A DNA stretch of 64,000 bases from assembly GCA_963682175.1 (NCBI GenBank), contig OY821771.1:13081001-13145000 (forward strand). Reading direction: 5' to 3'. This document shows, piece by piece, positions 33,654 to 46,740 of the stretch. Position 1 is the stretch's first letter. Every line of letters starts with the position of its first letter. A program made the translations under genes and the position numbers. The notes under the pieces were generated by a model that worked only from the letters and a program-made list of their open reading frames with translations, searched no databases and was not told the DNA's origin. This DNA is from Triglochin maritima. Taxonomy: Eukaryota > Streptophyta > Magnoliopsida > Alismatales > Juncaginaceae.

Positions 33654-34470
33654 TAACATGAGAATCTTAGGGTGGGGTATAGTTACATGAGTTCATTACC
33701 ATAACCCTTACCAACTTATGTTTGTCGCAATAGGTGGGTGTTGTGGGCCAGTGGACGCATAGTGACGGACCAGGACCCGGGTTCGGTGCGGGCTCGAGAC
33801 GGGATGTTACAGATTGTATCAGAGCCTTCACCAGCCGGAATTGTGGGAACTAAGTGCTACACCAAGAGGGTGTGAGCCACCTCTACAATCCCATAACGTC
33901 TAGTGACTGACTGGCTTGACCCTGACGAGGACGTCAGGTGTTCAAGTGGGTAGGTTGTAACACCCCAAAGTTTAGTCTCACATTGCCTAACATGAGAATG
34001 TTGGGGTGGGGTATAGTGACATGAGTCCACTACCATAACCCTTACCAACTTATGTTTGTGGCAATAGGTGGGTGTTGTGGGCCAGTAAGCTCATGGTGAT
34101 GGACCAGGACCCAGCTCGGTGTGGGCTCGAGACGGGACGTTACAGATGATATCAGAGCCTGAACCAGCCAGAATTGTGAGAACTAAGTGCTACACCAAGA
34201 CGGTGCGAGCCACCTCTACAATCCCACAACGTCTGGTGACTGACTGGCTTGACCATGATGAGGACGTCAGGTGTTCAAGTGGGGTAGGTTGTAACACCCC
34301 AATGTTTAGTCTCACATTGTCTAACATGAGAATGTTGGGGTGGAGTATAGTGACATGAGTCCACTACCATAACACTTATCAACTTATGTGTTGTGGCAAT
34401 AGGTGGGTGTTGTGGACCAGTAAGTTTATGGTGACGTACCAGGACCCAGGATCGGGGACGGGACGTTACA
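33654..34470 (+). mobile_element. Tandem TRIM array: three LTRs, two internal domains
   Basis: A truncated LTR (about 33654-33811) is followed by an internal domain to 33955, a full LTR (33956-34144, 189 bp, TGTAACACCCC to GACGTTACA), a second 145-bp internal domain (34145-34289) and a third LTR (34290-34470). Each internal domain begins with a near-perfect initiator-Met-tRNA PBS (TTGTATCAGAGC at 33814, ATGATATCAGAGCC near 34146). Each ends in a purine-rich tract, GTGGGTAGGT or GTGGGGTAGGT. There is no coding capacity. Terminal-repeat retrotransposons in miniature have this structure, and the LTR-internal-LTR-internal-LTR form points to recombination between copies. Confidence 0.9.
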
Positions 34471-36073
34471 GAGAACGTGCATGCATTCTTAATGTGGATC
34501 TTGGCACTAAATCAGAGTTATGAGAATATAATTAATAGTTAATTTATAATCACTTGTCCTATAATCAGTAATTTAATTATGCACATTTCGGAACATGATC
34601 ACGAAGCCATGCAGAGCACATGTCTTATAATTAATAATTAATCACGAAGGACTACATGACTCTAATCATGAATTAATGCACGATTTTTCAGGACCTATGA
34701 TCAGTAATATATATCAGGGTGGAATATCTGAGTATGGTTGAGAATAATACATAAATGTATAATCAATAAATCCCTTACCAAATCGTGACAGATTATAAAG
34801 ATATAACCACTAAATGATTGCAAGCACATATGATCTTCTTTAGGATGTCCTCATGAAATGTTAGCAGAATATAGTCGTTACTTAAGACCTGATCATATAA
34901 CCTAACTACCTGCAAGCTAACCTAACCTATAATATTATATGGGTAGAATCATGAATCACTTCCAAGAACGTAAAACCCACAATCCGTGATGATTCAGGAA
35001 AACATGATCTGAATATAACTACTGAAATAAAGCATAAACATGGTATCAATAATTCGCTACAACATGTATAGATCTCTTCAGAGCAAAGACATGAAACCAT
35101 TCAAGAATCAAAATCGAAATTAGTACACATCCAGGAGAATGAGTATACTGCATCATGTTAATCAGGTTAACAAAAACATCAATAGAACACAAGATCCAGC
35201 TACATGAGTTGGGTTGCAAATCAAGCAACTTGCATGCAGCAACCCTACCCGACTAACTCCCTACGGCTCCTCCTCCTTTCTTCCTGGTTTTTTTAACAAA
35301 CCACCAAGGGGAACATGAAGAAGGTGTCGCATTAGTGGGAGAGATACCCGGCCATCAGCTGAAGTCTAGGGTTGCACCACAGTCCACCTTCAGGGATAGA
35401 TTCTAGATGTGCCAACCTTAAACATCAGAACCGACCAGCCATTGGTGTTGGGCAACCTCCACCCAACACACACCACTTCATCCTACACTAACGGCTAGAG
35501 GCATACCTGAACAGCAAGGAGACTCTGAGCTAGCTAGAGATCTTGCCCTCCAATCCCTCTTCAAGCCACTCCAAGAGTTGCACCAAAAGTTGCTCCACGA
35601 AGCTCGTCGGAGTCCGGATGGGGAGAGGAAGGTGGCATGTGGTGAAGTGTAGGTGAGAAAATGAAAGGGCTGGAGAGGGACAGCTAGTTGAGCGGGGTTT
35701 TATTTGCAACCAACTCACCAACATCAATAGTCTTCATGGCTATTCAAGCCACTTCAAGGCATGCCAAAAGTGGCTGCATTCAAATACATTCAAATGCATT
35801 CAATTGCCAGAAAATATTGTGCATTCAAAACCCCAAATGCACCCTTTTCAGCCCAACCACGCACCATTCACTCACACGGACCAAAATTGAGTCGATCAAG
35901 CTAAGCAAATGCGCACTCACCCGGTGAGTGACACCCGCTTGACCGACCAGGAACCCGATCAAAATTAAAGCATACAAACACACCACAAACATAATTAAAT
36001 AAGAAAAAACTAAATTAATCATAAACCAGGAGAGTGGACTTATTATTATTAAAGCAGGAGAGTGAGTCTTACA
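34471..36073 (-). repeat. 3' LTR (partial) of Tekay/Del-like element A
   Basis: The right edge, GAGTCTTACA at 36073, is the LTR start on the minus strand and abuts a polypurine tract. The left part is cut by the TRIM array at 34470. The segment 34471-34960 matches 41298-41785 of the right-hand LTR closely. It is AT-rich with many ATGCATG and ATAATTAAT words. Confidence 0.8.
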
Positions 36074-36090
36074 ACCTACCCCCCTTAAAT
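36074..36090 (-). other. Polypurine tract of element A
   Basis: The minus strand reads ATTTAAGGGGGGTAGGT directly before the LTR that starts at 36073. Confidence 0.8.
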
Positions 36091-38970
36091 AAATTTCTTC
36101 CTCGAAATTTGCTATCCCTATCTCTCGACTAAAAGCTCGGGATACAAACTTCTCACATCATCCTCCCACTCCCAAGTGACCTCACTCACACTGTGGTGTT
36201 GCCAATGAACCTTCACCATCAGAATGGTTCAATGCCACAGCTGCTGCTCCGCATATTCCAGAATCTCCACTGGTCGTTCCTCCAAGGTCATATCACTCTG
36301 AATCTCTGGCAGCTCGTGTGAAATCACATGTGATGGATAACCAACATACCTCCTTAGCATAAAGATGTGGAGCACACTGTGCAAACTAGCGAAGTGTGGT
36401 GGTAAAGCTACACGATACTCTAACGCACCAACGTGCTCCTGGTCTCGAATGGACCAACATATCTCGGACTCAGCTTCCTTTCCATCTGAATCTCATTACA
36501 CCTTTCGCAGGTGAAACCTTCAGAACGACGTGATCTCCAACCTCAAACGGTAGCCCCCGACACTTCTGTCATTATTACTCTTCTGTCGGTCCTGGGCTGC
36601 AACCAATCTGTGCTAAATTAGATCCACACGATCGAAATAAAATGACATATTCACTGGCCCCAGCAGCTGCCTCTCACCCACCTCCTTCCAATAGAGAGGT
36701 GAATGACATGGTCGACCATACAACGCCTCATACGGTGGGTGCCATGACAATGCTCGCGTGATAACTGTTGTTCTAGGCAAATTCTACCAACGGCAGATGG
36801 TCGTCCCAACTCTCAGCCAGATCCAACGCGCATGAACTAAGCATGTCTTCCAGGGTCTCAATCGTCCCCTCTGAGTGTCCGTCAGTTTGAGGATGAAACA
36901 TTGTACTAAACAGTTTTGCCCCAATGCCTTATGCAAGCTCTCCTAGAATCTCAAAGTGAAACGAGGGTCCCGATCTGAGATGATGGACACCAGAACTCCA
37001 TGCAATCTGACTATCTCCACGATGTAGAGCTTCATCAGAGCCTCCAAGGATGCAGTCACTCGAGTTGCCAGAAATGAGCGATCTTCATTAAACACTCAAT
37101 GATCACCCAGATAGTATCGTGCGAACGACTGGTCCTCGGCAATCCAATGACAAAGTCCATAGTCACATGCTCTCACTTCCACTCCGGAAGCTCAATCCTC
37201 CGCATCACGTCTGCTGGATGTTGGTGCTCAATCTTAACCTACTGGCAGACTAAGCACTTCAACACAAACTCAGCAACATCACGCTTCTTACCTCTCGACC
37301 AAAAACTCTTCTGCAAGTCCTTATACATCTTAGTACTACCAGGATGCACAGTGTACCTCGAGCCATGAGCCTCATCCAAAATCTCCTGCCTCAATCCACC
37401 CACATTCGTGACCCACAAATGATCCTGAAAAAGCAGACCTCTGTCCATGACGACCCGCAACTTCGAACCCTCAACCTCGGCCGCCTGAAGTAAGGAACCC
37501 GACTCTAGATCCTCGCTCTGCTTCTGTACTATCCTCGGAACGATAGCTGGCTCGACTCGCAAACTCACCAACCCCTCTCAATCAGTCTCGTCCACAAACG
37601 GATGCCAATCCGCCAGATCCTCCAAGAGCCTCCACTCCACTTCCTTCCTGGTAAACGCAGTCAATGGTGTCCAACAAAGCTCCGAATCTCGGACACATTA
37701 GTTGGCACCTCCAATCCATAACGGCCTCAACTTTCCCTGGGTCCACCATAATGCCATCCTTTGACACTACGTACCCAAGGAACGCCACCTGCTCAAACCA
37801 AAATTTGCATTTTGAGAACTTCGGGAATAACCGATCCTTCCTCAGGATCTCAAGCACCGTCCTCAAATGCTTCTCATGTTGCTCCAAGTTTGGCGAGTAG
37901 ATCCGAATGTCGTTCACGAACACTATCATGAACTGATCATAAAAAAGCTTGAACGCTCGGTTCATCAGATCCATAAAACTCACTGACGCATTGGTCAGTC
38001 AAAAAGGCATCACCAGAAACTCAAAGTGACCATAACGCGTCCTGAATGTAGTCTTCCAAACATCCTCGCCATTAATGCTCAGCTGATGATATTCAGACCT
38101 CAGATATATCTTAGAGAACACATTCTCCGTCTGTAGCTGATCGAACAAGTCATCAATTCTCGATAGGGGATACCGATTCTTGATCATCACCTTCAGCATC
38201 CTATAATCGATGCACATCCACATCTATCCGTCCTTCTTCTTCACCAACAACACTGGTGCTCCCCAAGGAGAAATACTCGGCCTGATGAAACCTTTATCCA
38301 GAAGCTCATGCAACTAGTCCTTCAATTCTGCAAACTCTGTCAGAGCCATGAGGTACGACACCTTAGAGATGGGGGTTGTTCCTGACAACAAGTCTATGGA
38401 GAACACAATCTCCCAACGCGGAGTCAATCTCTGGATATCATCTGGAAACTCCCAAACCACAACAATCTCCCCCAGAGGCTTGATCGCTTTCTTCGACAAC
38501 ACCATGCTCCCCAGAAACGCACAACAACCCTTCTCCAACAGCCGCGGAGCCTTCAGAGCAGGGATCATCACACAACCGTCCCTGCCCCAAACACCCCTGA
38601 CCACCAACGGAGGTCCCTCCGGTCGGGAGATCACAACTCTCCTTTCCCGACAGAGAATACATGCATTGTGGTCAGAAAGCCAATCTATTCCGAGGATCAC
38701 ATCGAAATCAAACATTGGCTGAACGACGAGGTCCAGATATCCGAGCACCACCGACACTCTTGGAAGGTACGTCCTCACCGCAAGAACGTCGCCGACTGGA
38801 GTACTAACCTCCAAGGTGAAAGTTAGCTCCACAGACTCCTTATCAACTATGGCCGTGAACCCCTCTGAAATGAAGGAATGCGTCGGAAATAACAATTTTA
38901 CCTTCGATGATGTCGCACGGACTTTTCTGCATCCTCGGCTCAGATGACGAATACGTGCCCCGCCGGCTAC
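36091..38970 (-). pseudogene. Decayed Ty3/gypsy pol (protease, RT, integrase) of element A
   Basis: The minus strand shows, in order, a protease piece (38895-38314), RT (38223-37582), an integrase zinc domain (37571-37239), and an integrase core beginning PEWKWEHVTMDFVIGLPRT (about 37190-37130). A C-terminal chromodomain-region line follows (LHSVLHIFMLRRYVGYPSHV, about 36400-36340). Damage is heavy. The protease keeps THSFISEGF but lacks the DSGA ahead of it. RT has [11 protein letters not shown] where the family has KIDLRSGYHQI, and FVNDIRIYS where it has FxDDIxIYS, so two catalytic aspartates are changed. RNase H is deleted between RT and integrase, and the integrase core has several stops. 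The landmarks fit the Tekay/Del group of chromoviruses. Confidence 0.85.
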
Positions 38971-39936
38971 CTTGATTGCACTATGACCCTGCCCACCAGA
39001 GGTCTGCCCTGACTCACACCGGCTCTTGCCTTGCTAGTGCCTCCGTCGTGACCTCCTGGTACCTTCTGCGGACATTCTCGTACGAAATGCCTCATTTGGC
39101 CACACCTCAGACATGCTCCAGACCTCCTGAAACAATCCTTGGTGGCGTGTGCTCCACTACAGTGCTTGCACCGACCACTTATTGACTTATGGTTCTTCTT
39201 TTCATCTCTGCGAGTACACTTACAAAATTCGCTGCTATGCTTCCCCTCATCCGGATGACCACGAGAAACATTGAACGGTCACTTCCCTTCTGCCTGTGCC
39301 TCATGATAATCTGCTTCCAGCAAGGTGGCACCCTTCACAACCTCCTCCAGCGTTTGTGGCATCCTAATCATCACCTTCGACCTCAAGCCATGCTGCATCC
39401 CGCGAACAAACTTCGTGGCACGCTGCTCATCAGTGACATAAATCCCAGGGCTATACTTCTCCAGTGAATGGAACTTGTTGATGTGGGCCTCCAGCCCCAA
39501 GTCCCGTTACTCTAGTCCTGCACATGCTGAGGCAAGAACTTCCTATTGAACCCAACAAGAAACCTGTCCTAGTTGACATCAGTCCTATCCCTGAACACGA
39601 CCCCAGCAATCGCCCTCCACTAGATCACTACATGCTCCTGAAAGATATAAATCACCAGATCCACCTTCCTCTCTGGGGGACAATCAATGACCCCAAAGAT
39701 TAATTGGATCTTGTAGACCCACTCCTATTCAACATCCGGATTCACTCTGCCTCTGAAGATTGGCAGATTCTGCCTCATGAACCGCTCATGCACTGCAGCG
39801 GCTCTAGTAGCTCGAGGTCCCTGAGCTTGCCCCTCCATAAGTGTGCTCAAGCGCCTGACAACTTCAAATAGTAACGATGATCTGCCTCCCAGTCGACAGT
39901 GGTCCCAGAGGACTCAGGCCTCTGCCTTGGTGCCAT
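38971..39936 (-). pseudogene. Decayed gag of element A
   Basis: The minus-strand ATG at 39936 opens MAPRQRPESSGTTVDWEADH, soon broken by stops. The best block, 39500-39279, reads AHINKFHSLEKYSPGIYVTD and then FVRGMQHGLRSKVMI, a typical Tekay-type gag. Further on a CCHC zinc knuckle CLRCGQMRHFVREC (about 39120-39075) precedes the protease region. Stops and frame changes rule out a functional product. Confidence 0.8.
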
Positions 39937-40065
39937 AATATGAACAGAAAATATGATCCATTACTATTAGAATGAAATTCTAAAAGATAAGAAATTACCG
40001 ACAGGGTTTGGGGAAGATTCCCTACTGGAGTGTCTTCAGATTCTGTACACTTTAGGGACCGACCT

Positions 40066-40077
40066 GCTCTGATGCCA
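40066..40077 (-). other. Primer-binding site of element A
   Basis: The minus strand reads TGGCATCAGAGC, one base from the initiator-Met-tRNA PBS TGGTATCAGAGC. It is three bases from the 5' LTR. Confidence 0.85.
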
Positions 40078-40080
40078 AGC

Positions 40081-41785
40081 TGTAACACCCCAGTCTCGTG
40101 GGTACGCACAATGGGAAGAAACATTAGTGTCGCAATCAGAGACCTTCTGCGACGACCAAAGAAGTTACAATAAAACGGACAACAAATACTAACTCAACGA
40201 AAATAAGACATACATGGATGCTGACATAAACATATAACTGAAAAAAAACTGAAGAAAATACAATATCCATATATGGAAAGTTTCAACAACAATATTCGAG
40301 TTTCAAAGGAAATACAAAAATGAGTAGTAGAAGTAAAGATAACTGAAGACTCTGGTCACTGTGTCCCTCGTGTACAGAATCTTCCACAAGTCCTCAAGTC
40401 TGCCCTGTGGGAACCTAAGTACCTGCAAGCACCACATTAACAAATGCGTGAGTTTTCAATTAAGAAAACATTGTATACCATATCCAAACATTAACAGAAA
40501 ATAGCATGAAGTCTAACTAAGACAATGCAACTGAAACAGAACAGAAAAGCATAATATGCAACAAAAGGCTACGACTCCAAAAGTCGTGCCAGTCGAGCAC
40601 ACCCGAACACATTCCTCAAAAGGAACCAGAACACCAGCCACGTTGGTCAGAAATAGAAGCGGATCACTCGACAATGACCCACCGCTCAACACAAAGCGGT
40701 ATGCCGGATAGATGCCCAAAATCGTAGAAATAAATCTACATACTGCCATCGTGAACTTGGGAATACCTAACCTGAGACAGAATGGCAGCCTGCTTGCCCA
40801 GGACTTATCTTACGCCTGACCTCCACATAGAGGTCTTACTCGAATGACCTCTGAGCTAGAGAACCCACTCGTGGCCCGTCGGCCCAAAAAACAGAACGTG
40901 CCCAGGATTAATTATCAGATTAAATGCAATGCAAGCTACTTAAGTATCTAAAATCTAATGTAGCTACAGGGTCAAGAATGTGTGTAAACAAAGATATAAG
41001 AATACCCTCCTCACAGGCCCAAAAACAATCAGGAACAAACGTTCCAAAACAGAGATCAAATGCATTCATCACAACAACCAACAAATTGAATCGGTAAATC
41101 GATATAACAACTAATTAAGTCATCTACGGGCCATGATAGGGAGTTAAAAGGTATGATTTCCTACTTGCCACTCAAGACAACATCATGACGTAACATATCA
41201 GTACATAAAAGCATGATAGTGATAATAAAACAAAGGCAGCAGCAATAGACAGCACAGTGAACCACTAATAAACTTGCGTAGCATAAACACTAAAATTCGA
41301 GAACATGCATGCATTCTTAATTTGGATCTTGGCACTAAATTATAGGTTATGAGAATATAATTAATAGTTAATATATAATCACTTGTCCTATAATCAGTAA
41401 TTAAATTATGCACCCTTCCAAAACATGATCACGAAACCATGCAGGGCACATGTCTTATAATTAACAATTAATCATGAAGGACTACATGACTCTAATTAGG
41501 AATTAATGCACGATTTTTCAGGACCTATGATCAGTAATATATATCAGGGTGGAATATTTGAGTATGGTTGAGAATAATACATAAATGTATAATCAATAAA
41601 TTAGTGATCAAATCGTGACAGATTATCAAGATATAACCACTAAATGATTGCAATCACATATGATCTACTTTCGGATGTCCTCATGAAATGTTAGCAGAAT
41701 ATAGTCGGTACTTAATACCTGATCATATAACCTATATTCCGCATACAAACCTATAATATTATCTGGGTAAAATCATGAATCACTT
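40081..41785 (-). repeat. 5' LTR (truncated) of element A
   Basis: It starts TGTAACACCCC on the plus strand next to the PBS. It runs to CACTTCCA near 41785, where the sequence switches abruptly to the beginning of another LTR of the same family (CAATCTCGCGGGTACGCACA). The left LTR continues differently at this point, so the junction is a recombination or deletion breakpoint. Confidence 0.8.
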
Positions 41786-44700
41786 CCAATCTCGCGGGTA
41801 CGCACACTAGGAAGAAACACCGGTGTCACGATCAGAGACCTCCGCGACGACCGAAGGAGTTATTGTAGGATTTCATGTTTAATTATACATATATATTTTC
41901 GAAATTTTTATGTATAATAAGGATCAATTACAATTTTCTTTGATTTATTTCATGCATGCATTGGTTTGTTTTAACATCTAGTTGCAAAACTCTATTAAAA
42001 CAAACAAGGGCTCCGAAATTCATACCTAGAAGTTCTCAAAAACTTCTTGAAGATTCGGAGACGTTGGGGATGCTTCTCGCCGCGCCGGATGCCTCCGAGT
42101 GTTCACTGAAACCCTAAACAAGGTTGGAGAGAAAGGAGCTAGCCAATCGATCTCCAAACAAGCTTAGAATCTAGCTACAAACCCCTTCCTTAGCCTCTGA
42201 GATTTCTCCTTCCAAAGACTTAGAAAACTAAGAGAATTTTCGTGGGTTTTTGTGGTGAATTAAGAGAGAAAATAATTATTGAATTGTGTAACCCAATTAG
42301 GGAGAATAAAGACCTATTTATAGGTTCCAGTCGTACTCTTAATCATGGCTATTCTTTAGCCACGTTTTTCTTTACATTTTCTCTCATAAATTAATTCCTT
42401 AATGCATTACATGCACCCACAAAACGTTTGACCAAGTTTGGAGCTAATCCAACCATCAATCAAATTAATCTCTTAATAATCAAAGGCAGAAAATCAACCG
42501 CTGTTCGGTTTACCGAGTCCCACTCGGTTAACCGAATTTGTCACGATCGTTTAACCGAGTACGTGACGGATGACCGAATCTTAAGGAGAAAAATTCTCCT
42601 TAACCGATCGGACAAATTCTCGTCCAAGACCGAGTGCTATTCGGTTAACCGAAAATATCGGAACTTGACATTGTTCGGTCGACCGTTTCTGGTTCGGTAC
42701 ACCGTACCAAAGCTCCAGGCACTTTGGTCAAGTTCGGTCAATCAATTACGATTATCCGTTCCACGTTCGGTTGACCGATCCATAGATCCTTCGGTCGACC
42801 GAACCTCAACGGATTACCGAACTTTTACCCGATTTTGCCTATTTCAAATTTTGGATTTATTTCCAACAAAATTTGAACTTAAGGGGTTTTAGCAAATTCA
42901 CAACTTATGCAATGTATTATCCTATGCAATAATAAATTATTGCACCCCATAATATATGCATCTCATATGAATTTATCATGATTCTAATTATGTTTATATA
43001 CAACATAATTGATTTTACTTGTTCACCACATGTGTCATATTTTCTATAAGAAACCCGACACATCATATGAACCAAAAATCAAGCTTCTTGTTTCACGGTT
43101 TTTGCGGTGTGACCTATGGGAGGATCTAAACTAAGTTGGCAGTGATATTAAGAGCTTAATATCACAAGCTATAAGCGGTATCTAGCTACACATTATAGCT
43201 CCCAATTAGTTAGATGTCTTAATTCCACTCGAACCAAAACACGATCCATTTAGTGATGGAGTGCACCACTTGTGTCCGTCCCTTGCCGCATGATATTAAG
43301 AATACACACAAAGTAGTATTGTGTCATCTTTGTATTAGTATTCATTTCTTGATCTCTTTAAGCTAGTTATAAATATGTGACTTAACTCAAATCACATTGT
43401 GCACATTATAACTTTGCTTTATCAAGGGGCCCACTAATATCATCACTCAATTAAGAGGGGCAATGATAATCTTTTGACTAACTATCTTCTCCAACAAAAG
43501 TTGTACTTAACCAACCAATGCCTTTACACTACACTGATCGATAGTTCAAGACACTGATCTAATTAAGTATTCCTTAAGTGATTAGATATAAGTCTCATAT
43601 CAAAGGACCAAAGACACAGTAAAATATTAATGACACAGAAACACATTTCTATAATATTTTACTTATTAGGTCTATTCAGTATACAAAAGTAATATTTTCC
43701 TCTTTTGCATACCCGTGTTGTCACTCACTTGTAGAGCTATAATGATCTATGACCAACACGACAATCTTAACTCGGTAATTAATGTTCCATGTTAATTACC
43801 ATGATTGCGAATATCTTTTGTTTTATGCAAACCAATATCTTTTAGAGCTCTACGGTTAAGGACCAAGAGCCTCTTCCTTAACACTTCTAAAAGACGAATA
43901 ACATAAACAAGGAACAAAATGATTTCTCATTCAATTCATAATAATTGGCATTTAAAAGTTAAACTTTTAGAACACATTCCCTTCAGTTACAATAGACAGA
44001 CAACATAAAACTAACTCGACCATGTAAAGATAAAAGACATACATGGATAGCTGGCATATAAAAACAACTCAAACAACTAAATATCCATATATGAAAAGAT
44101 TCCATACATTACTTGAGTTTCAAAAAGGAATTACAACAAATAGGTGAAAGAAAAGATAACTAAAGACTCTAGTCGATGTGTATCACTTGTACAGAATCTT
44201 CGACTATTCGTCCAGTCTGCCCTGTAGGAACCTTAGTACCTGGAAGCACCGCATTAACATATGCGTGAGTTTTCAAAAAAGAAAACCCAGTATACCCCCA
44301 GCCCAAACCGAGTTTTATAGAAGAATGCATGCAGTCTCACTAAGACAAAAGCATCAAATCATAACAGTAAAACACAATTTACAACAGAAGGCTACAACTC
44401 AAACAGTCGTGCCCGTCGGGCTCACCCAACCACATTCCTCTAAAAGGAACCAGAACACCAACCATGTTAGTCAGAAACAGAAGCGGGTCACTTGACAGTG
44501 ACCCTACCGCTTGGCATAAAGAGGTACGCCGGTTAGACGCCCCAAATCGTGGAAATAAACCTACATGGTGTCATCGTGAACTTGGGAACATCTAACCTGA
44601 GACAGAATGGAAGCGAGTCCACCCAGGACTTATCTTACGCTTGGCCTCCACATAAAGGTCTTATGTGAATGGCCTCTGAATCTAGAGGACCCACTCGTGC

Positions 44701-45911
44701 CCCGTCATCCCAGAAAATAGAACGTTCCCAGAATTACTTATCAGATTAAATGCAATGCAACTACTGAAGCATCTAAAATCTAATGTAGCTACAGAGTCCA
44801 AAACGAGCTCAAGGAAGGATATAACAATACCCTCCTCACAGCCCCAAACAACAATCAGAAACAACATCCCAAATCAGGGATCAAATATCATCCACAACAA
44901 CAACCAATCCTAACTGAAATGGTAAAACCGTCTAGCAACTAATCGGGTCATCTACAAGTCATGATAATGATGTTATAAGGTTTGATGTCCAAAGAAACAT
45001 ACATAACCACATCATAACACTTCACATCAGTAACACATAGACATGTAAGAAGTAATATGATGATGCATTACAACAAGGTACATCATAATCGAACTCCATA
45101 ATAATCGATAACATGCATCATCAATTTCAAAGCGTATATGCGATAGTAGTTAAAATATCAGAACATGATCAGAGTTGATATGCGTATGAATTATATGTAT
45201 ATCAGTAGAATAACATGATGGGGCATGCATGAAATATCAGAAAACAATATAGATCTCTAAACTAGCATACATGCGTGCAATCGGGTTAACATGTTGCATT
45301 AGAATATGACACGAATATCATATAACATGAAAGAGTTCGATTAAATTCATGTGTGCATGCATGACTCCAGCATCAGGAAACACACACACACCAGATTATA
45401 AATCAGCATGAATAGAGTAACATAACGTGCACAGCAGTTGGAGACATTATAAACTTACATCATAAACAATCGGTAATGTGCACCATCGATTTTAGGACAT
45501 GCATGTGATAGGACTAGAACCTCAGAATATGATCAGACCTTATGTGGACATGATACAACATACATATCAGTGACACAACATGGCCAAAGAAAAGATATAT
45601 CAGGAAGCTAAATTTATATATACATCCATAGACCGTATACATGCATGCAATGGGGTTGCACGTGGCAATAAAACTTATCACGGGCAACATATAATACTGA
45701 TGGTCTCGCTCGGCGAACTCGGATTGAGTCGATCAAGCCAAGCAAATGTGCACTCACCCGGCAAGTCGCACTCGATCGACCGACAAGGAACCCGATCAAA
45801 AATTAAGCATACAGACATACCACAACGACAATTAGATAAGATAAGAACTAAATTATGCATAAACGAGGAGAGTGGACTTTTTAATATTATAGCAGGAGAG
45901 CGCATCTTACA
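41786..45911 (-). repeat. Second Tekay-like LTR, split by a solo-LTR insertion
   Basis: The pieces 41786-41863 and 43986-45911 together make an LTR of about 2.0 kb. It starts like 40081 and 47931 but lacks the first dozen bases, and ends GCATCTTACA like 36073. The interruption at 41864-43985 is a separate insertion. No polypurine tract follows at 45912, so the flanking element is incomplete. The last kilobase contains two copies of a roughly 370-bp repeat (see 45083-46740). Confidence 0.7.
41864..43985. mobile_element. 2122-bp solo LTR with CGGTTAACCG/CGGTCGACCG motifs
   Basis: It begins TGTAGGA and ends CCCTTCA, and is flanked by GTTAT (41859-41863) and GTTAC (43986-43990), a duplication with one mismatch. 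The uninterrupted sister LTR at about 40140-40160 confirms the empty site GAAGTTACAATA. Within it, 42500-42830 is packed with TCGGTTAACCGAA, TCGGTCGACCG and half-site variants. It has no coding domain. The TG/CA ends and 5-bp duplication identify an LTR; the superfamily is unknown. Confidence 0.75.
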
Positions 45912-46740
45912 CTTACATTATCATACCCATAACAGCAACAACAACAACAACAATTATAATAAATTTAGTAAAGCACATACTATAATAATCGTAGATCAAG
46001 GGAATCAAACATCCAACCTGCAGGAGCTATAGGTCATGATGAGATGATTGCACAATGCTTACTTCACTCTATTATAACGCATTCATGGGTTTAGAATTCA
46101 TTCATACATGAATCTATGTATATTTAGGAGATATATGAGACTGTAACGTGATTGATTTTAGGCATCATCACACAAAACATCGAGGCTGTAAATTCAAGCT
46201 CAAGTTGCATACAAGCACCTGAAATTTTGCATTACATGCACTAAATATTAAACATAACAAGATTGAGACTATAAGAGTAATATAAGATCTCACGATGCAA
46301 TCATGATAATACAAGTGATAGGCATGCATGCATGAATGGATGGATGGCAAGTTACTTCTGATTTAACCATTTCAGAGCATAGCATAATGCACACAACTGA
46401 ATTAAAACTGTTCGGTTAGCCTTTTCATGTAGTGTAATTTCATGTTTCTAGCAACTATGTCATGCGTGCTAGTATAATTTCCTAACAGAAATCTAAACAT
46501 GAATTGAGTAATAGAATGCGCACAACCACAAAAGGTATCATAATAAAATACTACAATCATTCGATAGCATGAATCATAAATTTCAGGACACATATGCTTT
46601 AGAATCTTGCAACTCAGAACATGATCAGAGATTATATGGGCATGAAACAATATTCATATCAGTAATACAACATGGTGAAACATGCATTTGAGATCAGGAG
46701 TCTAAATATGTCCATAAATAATATACATGCATGCATTCAG
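45083..46740. repeat. Recurring roughly 370-bp segment in LTR-like DNA
   Basis: A block built on 'CATCAT-GATTT-AGGACA-ATATG', then 'AGAACATGATCAGA', 'CATATCAGTAA-ACAACATGG' and 'ATACATGCATGCA' appears at about 45120, 45490 and 46580. The first two are adjacent, about 370 bp apart. The third lies beyond the LTR edge at 45911. Confidence 0.6.

Noticed and set aside
34146..34160. tRNA-like sequence
   Set aside because: The match to the Met-tRNA 3' end is a retrotransposon primer-binding site. There is no clover-leaf.
45580..46032. 150-residue ORF on the plus strand
   Set aside because: It spans the edge of an LTR and a CAA microsatellite, with no domain.
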